Shown here one piece after another: positions 53,341 through 63,900 of a stretch of 64,000 bases of DNA (position 1 is the stretch's first letter; every line of letters starts with the position of its first letter). The DNA is from Closterium sp. Naga37s-1. Lineage: Eukaryota > Streptophyta > Zygnematophyceae > Desmidiales > Closteriaceae. The stretch lies in assembly GCA_947471745.1 (NCBI GenBank), contig CANJKZ010000724.1, forward strand, positions 3,329,501 through 3,393,500, read 5' to 3'. Made by a program: the position numbers and the translations under genes. Below the pieces are notes generated by a model, which saw nothing but the letters and a program-made list of their open reading frames with translations, searched no databases and had not been told where the DNA came from.

Positions 53341-53429
53341 TGTCAAAACATGTTTATGTCATGTTAGTGATGTTAGGCTGTAATGGATTACTCCCTATGG
53401 GATACAACCCTTTGTAAGGGTTGCTACTT
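53341..53429 (+). repeat. E12 3' LTR, truncated
   Basis: The first 89 bases of the E12 LTR (TGTCAAAACATG...GCTACTT) after a CTATGGGGATG polypurine tract. The remainder is replaced by E15 at 53432. The 3' untranslated region 53112-53340 carries the lineage block GATCCACCCTGAGC. Confidence 0.8.
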
Positions 53430-53744
53430 GTTGTTGGAGTAGGCTAGAGCTCGCTCTGGCCTTTGTTTTGGTGTTCTTATATTATTTCTCCATGCTTAGA
53501 GAAAGTTACACATTCGGGTTCATTTTAGGTTCATTTCGTAGTTTTTAGTACAAACCGAACTCACCCTAGGTTCAATTAGGGTTTCCAACCCTCTCTCTTT
53601 TGTACCTTGATATTTCTCCTCTTAGTCTAACTTCTTTCACCTCACCAGAATCTCTCGCCATCCATGGCTTCTCTAACTTCAACGTGGTACTAGAGCTGCG
53701 TCTTGGGAGCGAGTTTCCCACCCTGACGGGATCGGTCTGCTGGA

Positions 53745-54370
53745 TTGACAAGAACATGGGCGACAAACCCCCAGACCCGCAAGCGCCTCACTGAGCACCT
53801 CGCTGCCCCCTCTCCTCGCTCTGCCTCTACGCCCTCTGATTCTGCTCCATCTCACTCTGACCTTCTCGCTGGCTGGCATGTTGCCAACACACGTGCCTGC
53901 CAGGTCATCCTTGCCTGCCTACCTCCAACCCTTCTCCCTCAGTGCTTGCACATCCGCTATACCAAGGACCTTCTCGGCTATCTTACTGAGCGCTTCCAGT
54001 CACAGACTCCCATCAGTGCCATTGCCCTCTTATTTGAGCTCACCTCTCTTCGCCTTGCTGACTTCACCACCATGGCGGACTACATCACTCGTGTGCAGAC
54101 GCTGTCCTCCCAACTTGCCGCTCAAAAGTTTGAACTTCCCGATCATGTGTGCGGTGCCCTCCTCCTCACGGGCCTCACTCCTGAATAGAGTGTTCATGTC
54201 ACCCTGTATGGTGACTGCCCCGCCGACCAGTGGTCGATCTTTCGTGTCTCTGCCTTCCTCCTCCAGGCAGAGCTCAACCTCCGCAGCTGCCCTCCTACTG
54301 CCACCGCTGTCACACTCTCTTCCGCCCCCCCTCCTCTCCCCACCTCCACTGCCGCCGCTGTTTCACTGCA
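53745..54370 (+). pseudogene. E15 gag
   Basis: Frame from 53745, with a UBN2-like copia gag: TRACQVILACLPPTLLPQC, LTERFQSQTPISAI, FTTMADYITRVQTLSSQL. A TAG at 54186-54188 (in LTPE-stop-SVHV) interrupts it, and the same frame reads on to about 54370, where the inverted block starts. The usual start may be upstream, near ATG 53756 in another frame; the N-terminus is uncertain. Confidence 0.7.
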
Positions 54371-54945
54371 GGGATGGCAGGGGCAGTGAGCTGATGGTTA
54401 GCGGGAAGAGGGGTGGAGACCGGCTTGGCCTGCGACATCTCGAACCGCTGGAGGATAGATTGGATGTAGAAAGACTGGGAGAGAGATGTGGTGCGAGCAG
54501 CACGATCACGACGGATCTCCATGCCGAGGTAGTGACGAAGCTCGCCAAGATCCTTGCACATGATACGCGCCTACATGGCTTTCTTGACAGCTACAAGATC
54601 GGCGGAGTCCTCAGCAAGCAGCACCAAATCGTCCACATAGGCAAGGATGTAAAGCCCGTGGTGGGATGTGCAAATGAAAAGACTGGGGTCGGAGGTGGAG
54701 GTAGAGAAGCCAAGAGAGTGAAGGGTGGAGGCGAGCTTGGCGTGCCACTCGCGTGGGGCCTGTTTAAGGCCATACACAGGTCGTTTCATTTCCCAAAGCG
54801 TGACTGGAGGGAAAGGGCGAGGAAAGCCAGCGGGGCGCTCAAGGAATATGCGCTCATGCAGCTCGCCCTGGAGGAAAGCATTGGAAACGTCCATGGAATG
54901 GATCTCCCAATTCCAGCGATCTTGGTCACTCTTAGTCCTTTGTGA
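54310..54945 (-). pseudogene. E15 RT fragment, inverted
   Basis: On the minus strand: WEIHSMDVSNAFLQGELHE (near 54910-54855), VYGLKQAPREWHAKL, AYVDDLVLLAED (near 54645-54610), a stop at 54571, then DLGELRHYLGMEIRRD and RFEMSQAKPVSTPLP to about 54390. This is a copia RT palm and thumb in opposite orientation to its own gag and RNase H. Breakpoints are near 54375-54385 and 54940-54950. Confidence 0.8.
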
Positions 54946-55205
54946 CGCTCTCCTGTGACAGTGCGAGCATGATTCATCTCACTGAAAATCCTGTCTATCA
55001 CGCCCGCAGCAAGCATATCGAGGTCCGCCATTTCTTTGTGCGCGAGCTGGTGCAGTCTGGTTTCTTACGTCTTCGAAAGGTGGACGCTGCTGCCAACCTT
55101 GCTGACATTTTCACCAAGGCCCTTCTGCGTGCGCCACATCGTTTCTATGTGCGCGAGCTTGGGCTCACGCGTCTCTCCACTTCTGGGGGTGTGCCGGTTC
55201 GCTAG
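54946..55205 (+). pseudogene. E15 RNase H C-terminus
   Basis: Plus-strand frame: CDSASMIHLTENPVYHARSK, HIEVRHFFVRELVQSG, ANLADIFTKALLR, stop at 55203-55205. These are the last 85 or so residues of copia RNase H, in the expected place before the G-rich tract and 3' LTR. Confidence 0.8.
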
Positions 55206-55263
55206 GTGTTTTGCTCCAGAGCTTCACCTAGCCTGGGGGTGTGTTGGAGTAGGCTAGAGCTCA

Positions 55264-55790
55264 CTCGCAGGTAGCGCGCCCCGCGGGTAGCACGCACTGC
55301 AGGCAGCGCTCCGCGCGGGTAGCACGCCCCGCAGGCAGCGCACCCCGCAAGCAACACACCCTGCAGGCAGCGCGCCCCGCAGTGCTTGAGCGTCGGAAAA
55401 TTAATTAATTAATTAATTAAACATGATCTTTTTTTTAGAAAGAGGGTTTAGGGTGGGGGCCTGCAACCAACGTGTTCAGCTCTGGCCGTTCTAGCCCTAG
55501 CCGTTCTAGCTCCAGCCTCTCTCGCTCCAACAGTTCTCGCTCCAGCCGTTCTAGCTCCAGCCGTTTCAGCTCCAGCCGTTCTAGCTCCAGGCGTTCTAGC
55601 TCCAGCCGTTCTCGCTCCAGCCGTTCTAGCTCCGGCCGCCTGCAGTCCCTTGTCACTCCTTGCTCCAGCCGCTCCTCGTGCCAGTTGTCCCTAGCCTGGC
55701 GGTCCTAGCTGTTTCTACCTCCAACCGTTCCTAGCTCCAGCCACTCCTACTCCAGCAGTTCCTCGCATCTGTTGCCGTGCTAGCCTTTTA
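55264..55790. repeat. GC-rich and CTCCAGCCGTTCTAG tandem repeats
   Basis: 55264-55382: about seven units of GCAGGCAGCGCGCCCCGC (18 bp, imperfect). 55400-55423: repeated AATT. 55482-55680: about a dozen copies of the 15-bp unit CTCCAGCCGTTCTAG, which read as Leu-Glu-Arg repeats on the minus strand by virtue of the period alone. Position suggests leader or gag remnants of E16. I see no gene. Confidence 0.7.
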
Positions 55791-57735
55791 CCATGGCGTC
55801 CACTCGGGTCTTACAGTGGCAGGGACAGCAGCAGTTCCAGCAGTGGGGACCCCAGTAGCCATGGCAGTATCCGTAGCAGTGGCACCCTTCGCAGCAGTGG
55901 GGGCCTCGTAGTCCGGGAAGCGTCTGCCCAGGCGGCTGGAGGGGTGGTCGTGGTGGCCGCGACGTTGGACCCTGCCAGTACCGGATCCTGAATGGCCCTC
56001 GTGCTGGCACTACTTGCTGACGTCCTGACCACTCTGTACTGTGCTGCTACAGCCGCCTCGGCGACCTCTACCGTGAGCATTTTGGGCCTGATTTGGTTCC
56101 CCCGATTTGGTCCTGTCTGTCTCGTAGTGGTTACAGTGCGTTTGATTTGTCTATGGATGCTGTTTATTCTTTCACGTATGGATCTTTTGACCTACGTGTA
56201 CCCAGCTTAGGTCCTTTGCCTGTTGCTAGTATAGGTGCTTGTGCTTCTAGTGTAGGGGCTTGTGTAGTTACTAGTGCAGCTGTGACGACTGCTGACGCAT
56301 CACTCTCCTTTACGCTAGAATCTGGCGCGTTCCAGTGCCTCTTCCGCGACTCACCACTGTCACACCTCTTGCTACTCCAGTCCCAGTTGCCCTGGCTGAT
56401 CCTACTTCAGGACCAGCTGTCGCTCGTAGTTCTACCACCCTCCCGTGCCCGGCTGTCCCCTCTCGTGTCCTCACTGGTCTCTACGTCCCCTCGTTCTCTC
56501 GGAACTTGGTGGGTGTTCGATACCTTCAGGACCATGGGATCACAGTAACTTTTCCTGCGCACGGGAGGACTGCGACCTGTACGGGCGCTTCCACTGGGGC
56601 GGTTCTTGCCACGTTCACCAGAGAGCCCCACTTAGGTCTCTTCGTCCTGCACACTCCGCCCCACCAGGTAGCTGCGTCTGGTCAGGTTACCGCGCCCAGT
56701 CAGGTAGTTGCCTCAGGTCAGGTTGCTGCGTCTTGCTCTTCTCGGTCACTCTCTCACTCGACAGTCTTGTGGCAGCACCGTCTAGGTCACTCGTCCCTCC
56801 CACGCCTCCGTAGTATGGCCAGCCAGTGTCTTGTCTTAGGTCTCCCGCGGGTATTTGAGTCGCTCCCCCGTTCGCCCGCGCCGCCGTGCACTCCTTGCGT
56901 TGAGGGTTGGCTGCGCGCCACTCTTCACTCCTCCTCCCTTAGTCCAGCCACCGCTCCCTTCCAAACACTCCACTTGGACATTTGGGGCCCTGCCCCTAGT
57001 CTTGGGCCCGAGCGGGAGCGCTACTTCTTCGTACTCATTGACGGCTTCTCCAGGTACACCACGGTGTTTCTTCTTGCGAAGAAGTCTGAGGTGACTTCTA
57101 CGATGATCCGGTGGCTTCTGGCCACTATGGGCACTCGTGGTAGTCGTGTCCGTTGTCTCCACTCCAACCATGGGGGTGAGTTCCGCTCCGACGTACTTGC
57201 CGGGTTCTGCGGTGAGCAGGGCATCACACAATCCTAGACGCTTCTCGGAGTCACCACGGTAGAATGGGGTTGCTGAGCGCCACATTGGCTTGGTCATAGA
57301 GATCGCGTGCACCTCCATGATCCATGCCCATGCGCCCCATTTTCTGTGGCCCTACGCGGTTCGCGACGCCGCCCACCAGCTGAACCTCTGGCCTCGTGTC
57401 TCACGACTAGGGGATTCGCCGACCAGTCTTTGGACCCGGTCACCTGGTGTTGCGTCGGAGTTTCACGTCTGGGGCTGCCTTGCGCTTGTCCGCGACATCT
57501 TTGCGGATAACCTGTCGGCTCGCGCCATCCCTTGTGTCTTCCTTGGTTTCCCGGTGGACTCTCCTGACTTTTCGTTTTACCACCCGCCCCTCCACCGTTT
57601 CCTTGACTCTCGTGACGTTAGGTTTGACAAGTCCGTGTCCTACTACACCCGGTACCCCTATCGAGGCCTCCCTGTCCCCCCTCCTCCTCTTTTCCTTGCA
57701 CCCTCTCCTCCTCCTGCTCCCCCGCTCCTCTGGTA

Positions 57736-57749
57736 CCCCCCCCCCCCCC
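57736..57749 (+). repeat. C14 tract in E16
   Basis: Fourteen C between the integrase end and the linker. The homologous frame (GPAPSGVS, as in E5) continues in a frame shifted by +1 after it. It is not the same location as the gag tracts of E4 and E5. Confidence 0.75.
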
Positions 57750-58349
57750 GCCGGTCCTGCCCCGTCAGGTGTGTCTCACGCTACCCCTCTACTCTCGGTC
57801 GTGCGTCAGGTAACGTCTCCCTCCCCGCAGTCATCACAGTCCCCTCAGCAGCCTTCAGCACTTCCGCGACAGGTTACTGTGGACTCAGGTGGTGTTGGAC
57901 CTGGAAGTGCTACAACTAGAGGTACCCAGTCTGGGGGGTGCTCGTTCGAGGGGTGCTGGAGCTAGAGGTGCTGGCACTGGAGGTGCTAGTTCTTGGGGTG
58001 CTGGAGCTGGAGGTGCTGGCACTGGAGGTGCTAGTTTTGGGGGTGCTGGAGCTGGAGGTGATGGCACTGGAGGTGCTAGTTCTGGGGGTGCTGGAGTTGG
58101 AGGTGCTGGCACTGGAGGTGCTAGTCCTGGGGGTGTTAGAGCTGGAGGCGCTAGTTCTGGGGGTGCTGGTGCAGGGGGCGCTGGCACTGGAGGTGCTAGT
58201 ACTGAGGAGACTAGTGTTGGAGGCACGACTACGGCGGTGCCCACTGCGCCTCCCCACCGATACGACACATGTCTCCAGGCTCTTCGCAAGGTTGAGCGCA
58301 AGGAGCAGGAGCGGCTGGAGCAGGAGAGGCAGGAGCTGCGTAGTTGGAC

Positions 58350-58392
58350 CAGCAGGAGCAGCAGCAGCAATTGCAGCAGTAGCAGCAGCAGC

Positions 58393-58438
<46 letters not shown>

Positions 58439-58475
58439 GCGGCGGCACTAGCAGCAGCAGCAGCAGCAGCGGCAC
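58350..58475 (+). repeat. CAG/AGC microsatellite in the E16 linker
   Basis: An AGC-repeat of more than 30 units with scattered variants, following a Glu/Arg/Gln-rich segment ([13 protein letters not shown]). Depending on frame it reads as poly-Ser, poly-Gln or poly-Ala. It sits between the Gly/Ala linker and the pre-RT segment. Confidence 0.85.
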
Positions 58476-60420
58476 CAGCCGCAGTAGTCGCCGCAGCTGC
58501 CACCTTTGCAGTAGCTGTTCCCTCCAGTGAGTGGCCTTCATGCCCTTCGTCTTCCTTCCTCTCCTCATGTCCACTCTGAGTCTCCTACCGCGTACGGTCC
58601 TACGTTTCCTCCTCCGGACCCGGCTCCGGCTGTTTTCTCTCCTCCTCAGTCATAGTCGCCTCCTCCTGTTCTCCCGCACGACTAGACCACTCGTTGTCCT
58701 CCGCGTGCTCGTCCCTCGTCTCCTTTTGACGACCTCCGCACTGTCTTATTTTGTTCTAGTCCTCGTCGTGCTCCGCCTGTGTCTGTTCTCCCGCCACCTC
58801 CTGCATCATCTCTCACTGTCTCCCCTCACCCTATCACTGACTACTACCGTGCTGCTCGTCCTGTTGTCTCGCGTGTTCTCGCCTCTCTTGTCACCGACCC
58901 TCGTGCCTCTCCGTCGTCTGTCTCGGCTCTTACTGCCGCTGTTGCTGACTTTGCTGCCACCCGCCGCCTTGACTTTGCCATGCGTGTAGTGGCTTCTCCG
59001 CCTGCCCTTCCTCTGTCCGCCGGGGGTGAGTTTGCCCTTGGCTGTGATGTCCTAGAGGACAGGCAGTTTGAGCTGGAGTTCTTGGCAGCTGATTCTCCCT
59101 CTCTCTGTGCCATGCTGCTTTCCTCTGAGGGAGACCCCGACGCACTTGACATTCCGACTCCTCGCACGTACCGTGAGGTAGTGTCAGGGCAGTAGGCCTC
59201 TCAGTGGAAAGCAGCCATTGACTCAGAGATGGCGTCTTGGAGATCCACAGGCACCTACGTTGACGCAGTTCCCCCTCCCAGGACAAACGTAGTCGACGGC
59301 ATGAGGATCTTCAAGGTGAAGCGGCCGCCTCTATTGCCGCATGTCTTCAAGGCGCGCTATGTGGCTAGAGGTTTTAGTTAGCGTGAGAGAGTTGTCTTCC
59401 AGACCTTTGCCCCGACCCCAACGATGACAACTCTTCAGGTGTTACTTCACGTTGCAGCACAACGAGACTACGAGCTGCACTCCCTCGACTTCTCCACTGC
59501 CTTTCTCCAGACAGGGCCGCTCTGACTGAGGTGAAGTCCAAACTGCAGAAGAGACACACGTGCACTGACCTTAATGAGTTGCGCCGCTACCTTGGATTGC
59601 AGATCACCAGGGACAGAGCCGCTCGCACCATTACTCTCTCACAGTCACACATGTTGCAGCAGGTCCTTCAGCGGTTTAAGCTTCAGTACTCCACCACACA
59701 GCCCACTCCTCTTGCCGTTGACCACCGACTCACCGGCCCTTTTCCTGACGAGCCCTTTAAGCCTAGTGGTCCCTACGCAGAGCTTGTGGGCTGCCTCATG
59801 TACCTGATGACTTGTACTCGTCCGGACCTCGCCTTTCCTCTCAGCGTCCACTCTCGCTTTGTTGCGACTGGGAGACACCGTCCTGTTCACTAGACAGCTG
59901 CTATGAGGGTGGCAAAGTACCTGGCGACTACATCAAGCGTGGGGCTTATGCTTGGAGGGAGACAGCCAGTTGTTCTGACCTGTCACTTCGACTCCTCCTA
60001 CGCTGACGACGTGGAGACACAGAGGTCCACTCAGGGGTACTGCTTCAGCTTGGGCGCCAGAGCTGTTTCGTGGAGGTCTACACGGTCGTCGTCTGTGGCT
60101 TTGTCTAGTGCAGAGGCAGAGATCTACGCTGTTGCCATGTCTGCGCAGGAGCTTCGCTGGTTGACCTTCTTGCTCACCGACCTTGGTGAGCGCCTCGTTC
60201 TGCACCGACCTTGTTTGCTAACAACAAGGCCATGATCCTCCTATGTCGAGAACCTCGACTAGAGAGCAGAGTGAAGCACATTGATGTGAGGTACTTTCTC
60301 CTCCGAGAGTTGCAGCGACGCGGTCAGGCACGCTTGGACTTTGTGCCCTCAGAGGCCAACATTGCCGACGTCTTCACCAAGGCCTTGGTGCTTGGTGACC
60401 ACCACAAGTTCTCTGTATAG

Positions 60421-60937
60421 TTAGGAATTGTTGAGGCATGCCCTTGGTTGCTGTAGCTTTGTCTCTTGCTTGCTGTACTGTTGTACTTGCATTTATATAC
60501 TCTTGTGACCTCTAGTGAGTTGCATGTTAGGGGGTTAAAAACTTCCCTCGACATTTGCTTGTACCACCCCCCCCCTTTGACCTAAACACCATCATTCTCG
60601 TTAGTTCCTAAGCCCCTTAGTTATAAGATTCACTCGTAACACAGGGGAAGTGGCAACTTTTTGCACCTTCACTATCGCTTCTCTGCCGGTCGATCCCTCA
60701 AACGCTATCGCACCGCTTAGTGCGTGTCGCCAAAGTACGCCCGAATGCGGCTCAACGTGGCTCGGTACGGTCTAGAACAGTCTATTTAAACTTTAATATG
60801 GCCCGGTAGGGTTATTTGAAAAACAATAAACGTACTTTCGGTATCCGCCCTTAGTATATTCTCCGCTTCTGCCGTCGCGTAGCGCCGTTCGGATTGAGTT
60901 CAGGTGGGCGGGTCCTTTCGGCGTCCACCGCCCCTCG
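60421..60937 (+). promoter_or_regulatory. Spacer between E16 and the GRAS gene, with a TATA-like box
   Basis: 60421-60600 is probably the E16 3' region (GTTAGGGGGTTAAAA near 60527, no LTR found). From 60600 the DNA looks unrelated to the elements. TATTTAAA at 60783-60790 lies about 150 bp before the GRAS start codon and would suit a TATA box. The GRAS frame has a stop (TAA, 60827-60829) upstream and no ATG between it and 60938. Confidence 0.45.
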
Positions 60938-63900
60938 ATGGCGGCGAGTCCGTCAGCCGCAGTGGCGGCGGAGGCAATGGGGCGCTCCGCGCCGGCGCCG
61001 TCAGCCGCCTTCAATCTTAACGCGCTCGCCGTGCCCGACGCTGCAGCGCTGCCGCTGCCAGGTGCGCTGCAGATTGCCTCACGAGGTGGATCCAACTTAA
61101 ATGGCATCGCCTGCTCCACCTCGACCGCCCTTGCCGCCGCTAGAAGCGCCGAAACAGCCGGGGAGCCGGCTTCGAGCGCGCGTTTCCCCGGATCTCTGCC
61201 CCCCGTGCGGTCCACCGCCGTCCCCTCGCTCCTTCCGCCCGTTTGGCCCGCCGCTGCCGTGCCGCGCGGTCAGCTTGGCGCGCTGCTCGCATCGTCCCCC
61301 CCTGCCATGGCCTTCCCCGCCACGACCATGCATGGCGCACCCAACGCCACGCCCAGTAGTGCGAGCTCGCCTCTGCTGCCACACGCGCCCGCTTCCACGG
61401 CCGCTCATCGCGCCGTCGCCCCGCCAGCGCACCGGGTCGACCACACCGCGCTCGCACTTCCACCCGCACAACCCTCACCGCCTCTCGCCTCCCCCACTGC
61501 CCCACTCGCCTCAGTCACCCGTCAACCGCACACACACTCGCTCGCCGCTGCAGCTACCGCTGGTTGCTCCCCCGCGCCCTCGCACCCGCCGTTGCACGCC
61601 CTCGCCACTCCGCCCCCACCGCCTGCTCCCCCTCCGTCCGCCCTCTGCCGCGCTGGCCCAGCGCAGGCGATTCTCAATGCCGTGGGGGTGGCGCGCACGA
61701 GCGCGGCGGGCGAAAAGGGCGGCAGGGGGGTGCACGCGGCAAGGGGAGGGGCAGAACCAGTTGAAGGCGCGGAGGAGGGGTGCGAGGGAGATGGGGTGGT
61801 GCAGGGTGGAGCGGCGCATGGGAGGGCGATTCCCTCGACAGCGAGGCGAGGAGACGAGGGTGTGGCAATGGTGGCACACGGGGATGGCCCATGGCACCAC
61901 GTACAAGCACCGGGAGAAGGCAAGGGCGAAGCAGGAGAAGGAAAGGTTGGAGAAGGGGAGGCGCAGGGGCGAGGAGGTGCGGGCAGCAGGCAGCCCAGTG
62001 CGCAGGTGCTCTCCCCCAGGGCGCGGCCTCGCCCTGCACTGCACACGTGCGCAGCGGCGCCCCACACGGCCCTGTATGCAGCACTGCCCCGCACCACGGG
62101 TGCCACGCCCAGCAGCAGAGGTGGCACAGCAGTGGGGGAGGAGGCGCAGCGGGCAGTTGGTCGTACTGGCGATGCGCTGTGCGTGGCAGCGCCACAGCCC
62201 CACGCGCCTGCACCTGCTGCCACTGCTGCCGCACTGGCTGTGCCTGTGCGGTGTGCAACAGCAGGTGTGGTGGTGGATGGCGAGAAACGCCCCAGCGGTT
62301 GTGTGGGCGCAGGTGGTGCGGCGCTGCAGTGCACGGGACAGGCGGGTGCGGCAGGCACGAGGGCGAGCGAGCGCGTGTGGGTGCAGCAGTGGGGGCAGGC
62401 AGAGGGGCATGTGGCGCCCCAGGTGCTGGGGGGAGGCGCACTCGTGAAGGTGGGCAGCGCAGGGGGCTTTGCCACGCGGTACCTCTCGCACCCTCTGCAC
62501 GGCAGCAGCGCAGTGCAGGGAAGTCTGGCCGCACTGGAGCGCTACCCTGGGGGGGCTGCTGCCGGACATGGGTTGGCGGATCCAGGCGCTGCGTGGAGGG
62601 AAGGGGCGGATGGCGGGTGGAGGGTTAGGGTCGATAGGCATGGTGGCAAGCGCAAGGAGAGAGAGGGAGTGGAGGTAGAGGGCGTGGGGTGGGGGGAAAG
62701 AGGGGCAGAAGGGGCATGTCATGAGGAAAGGGCGGGGATGGTGGAGAGGTGCAGCGCAGGGAGGGAGATGATGTGTGCTGCAGGCGGTGGCATTGCTCGC
62801 ATGCAGCATCGCAGCATGGCACACGCTGCTGCTGCTGCTGCTGATCATTCGCAGGAAGGCATGGAGGGTGGGGGTGCTGGTGGCGGGCGTGGTGAGTGTG
62901 GTGGCACGCCAGGGTGCGGGACATGTGAGGTGGATCAGGGAGGGCAGGGGCAGGTGAGGGAGCAGCATGAGGTGGTGCGAGGGCAAGGGGAGGTGGCAGC
63001 AGCTGAGGCAGCAGAGGAGGCAGCAGAGGAGAGCATTCTGGTGCAGCTGTTGAAGAAGCAGCTGCTCTCACTGGCTGAAGCCATTGCCACGCATGATGAT
63101 GTGAGCCACCCGCACCCCTACCTGCTCTCACCACATGTGCTCTCATCGCCCCTTACCTTCCTTGTTTCCAGCATCTCCCTGCCCCCTCCTTCTAATTCTC
63201 TTCCCTCCTCCCGCTACCCATCCGCGCTGCCGTTGCTGCGTGGGTGCAGATGCGGGCGCGCTTCCTGCTGCAGCACCTGTGGCAGGAGGTGGACCCCGTG
63301 GGCTCGCCCATGCAGCGCACCGCCTTCTACTTCGTGCGTGCTCTCTCCGCCAGAGCCACCGCCACCGCACACCTGCTGCACACGCCCTCCATGCCGCAGG
63401 TGGGTGCGTGCCGCAGGTGGGTGCGTGCCGCAGGTGGGTGCGTGCTGCAGGTGGGTGCGTGCCGCAGGTGGGTGCGTGCCGCAGGTGGGTGCGTGCCGCA
63501 GGTGGGTGCGTGCCGCAGGTGGGTGCGTGCTGCAGGTGGGTGCGTGCTGCAGGTGGGTGCGTGCTGCAGGTGGGTGCGTGCACGCACAGGGCGTCGTCTC
63601 TCACTCGTCCACAAGCAGCTTGGTCTGCCAACCCCCTGGCTGCGTGCACTGCACTGCACACTTTCGCCCTGCTTGCCCGCCCCCACTCTGTGCTGCATGG
63701 CATGGCCGCTGCTGCATGCTGCTGCTGGACGCCCAACAATGTCGTGCCATTCCTCCCCGCCTCACCTCGCACGCTGCGCGCCTCACATGTGAGCACTGGG
63801 ATCCCTCTCGTGCACACATTGTCTCCTGTGCCATGCGTCTCTCTCTTCCCGGACTGTCTTGTCCCTCTTCTCATCGTCCACGCCCCTCCCTGCCGTGTCC

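Larger units (their letters stand above)
36114..53429 (+). mobile_element. E12: copia element carrying a MITE and the nested element E13
   Basis: 5' LTR 36114-36252 (139 bp), PBS TGGTATCAGAGCAGG at 36253-36267, GC-rich leader, protease and integrase (37608-39826), insertion of E13 (39827-51196), linker, RT and RNase H (51202-53111), polypurine tract CTATGGGGATG, then a 3' LTR from 53341 that breaks off at about 53429 where E15 starts. The LTRs differ at several positions in the first 89 bases. The gag N-terminus is missing and there are stops and deletions, so it is not functional. Lineage of E4 and E5. Confidence 0.88.
53432..55262 (+). mobile_element. E15: rearranged copia element with inverted RT
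   Basis: 5' LTR from 53432 (TGTTGGAGTAGGCTAGAGCTC) to about 53682, primer site TGGTACTAGAGCTGC at 53685-53699. The same 21-base LTR start recurs at 55242-55262 after a G-rich tract and is then cut. Inside: gag (+), RT on the opposite strand (-), RNase H end (+). Protease and integrase are missing. Confidence 0.75.
55791..60420 (+). pseudogene. E16: decayed copia gag-pol
   Basis: Lineage of E4 and E5, no LTRs found. A knuckle remnant (CQYRILNGPRAGTTC, CX13C) lies near 55972-56017. The protease has LESGAFQC (56310-56335), with Glu for the catalytic Asp. HHCC and integrase 56640-57237 (LWQHRLGHSSL; HLDIWGP; LHSNHGGEFRS with N for D); TAG 57260-57262 in the PQQNG motif; integrase end 57290-57700; a C14 tract (57736-57749) with a frame change; Gly/Ala repeat linker 57900-58220; Gln/Ser repeats; pre-RT 58779-59195; RT start with TAG at 59379-59381, then a deletion at about 59512 that removes the YVDD block; RT end and RNase H 59531-60420 (SSAEAEIYAVAM, ANNKAMILLC). 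Clearly dead. Confidence 0.85.

Noticed and set aside
57889-58579. Several 200-codon frames on both strands in the E16 linker
   Set aside because: Multiples of 3 in the repeat period keep all frames open; only the Gly/Ala frame matches the linker of relatives.
61101-62447. Plus-strand frame of 448 codons inside GRAS exon 1
   Set aside because: Different frame from the GRAS protein, Arg/Pro-rich, does not join the GRAS segment; a shadow.
61511-62986. Minus-strand frame of 491 codons opposite the GRAS gene
   Set aside because: His/Pro/Ser-rich shadow of the GC-rich exon; no domain. The plus strand gives the GRAS homology and splice sites.
63400-63590. CRISPR-like array
   Set aside because: The 17-bp units are contiguous with no spacers, in a eukaryotic intron; it is a minisatellite.
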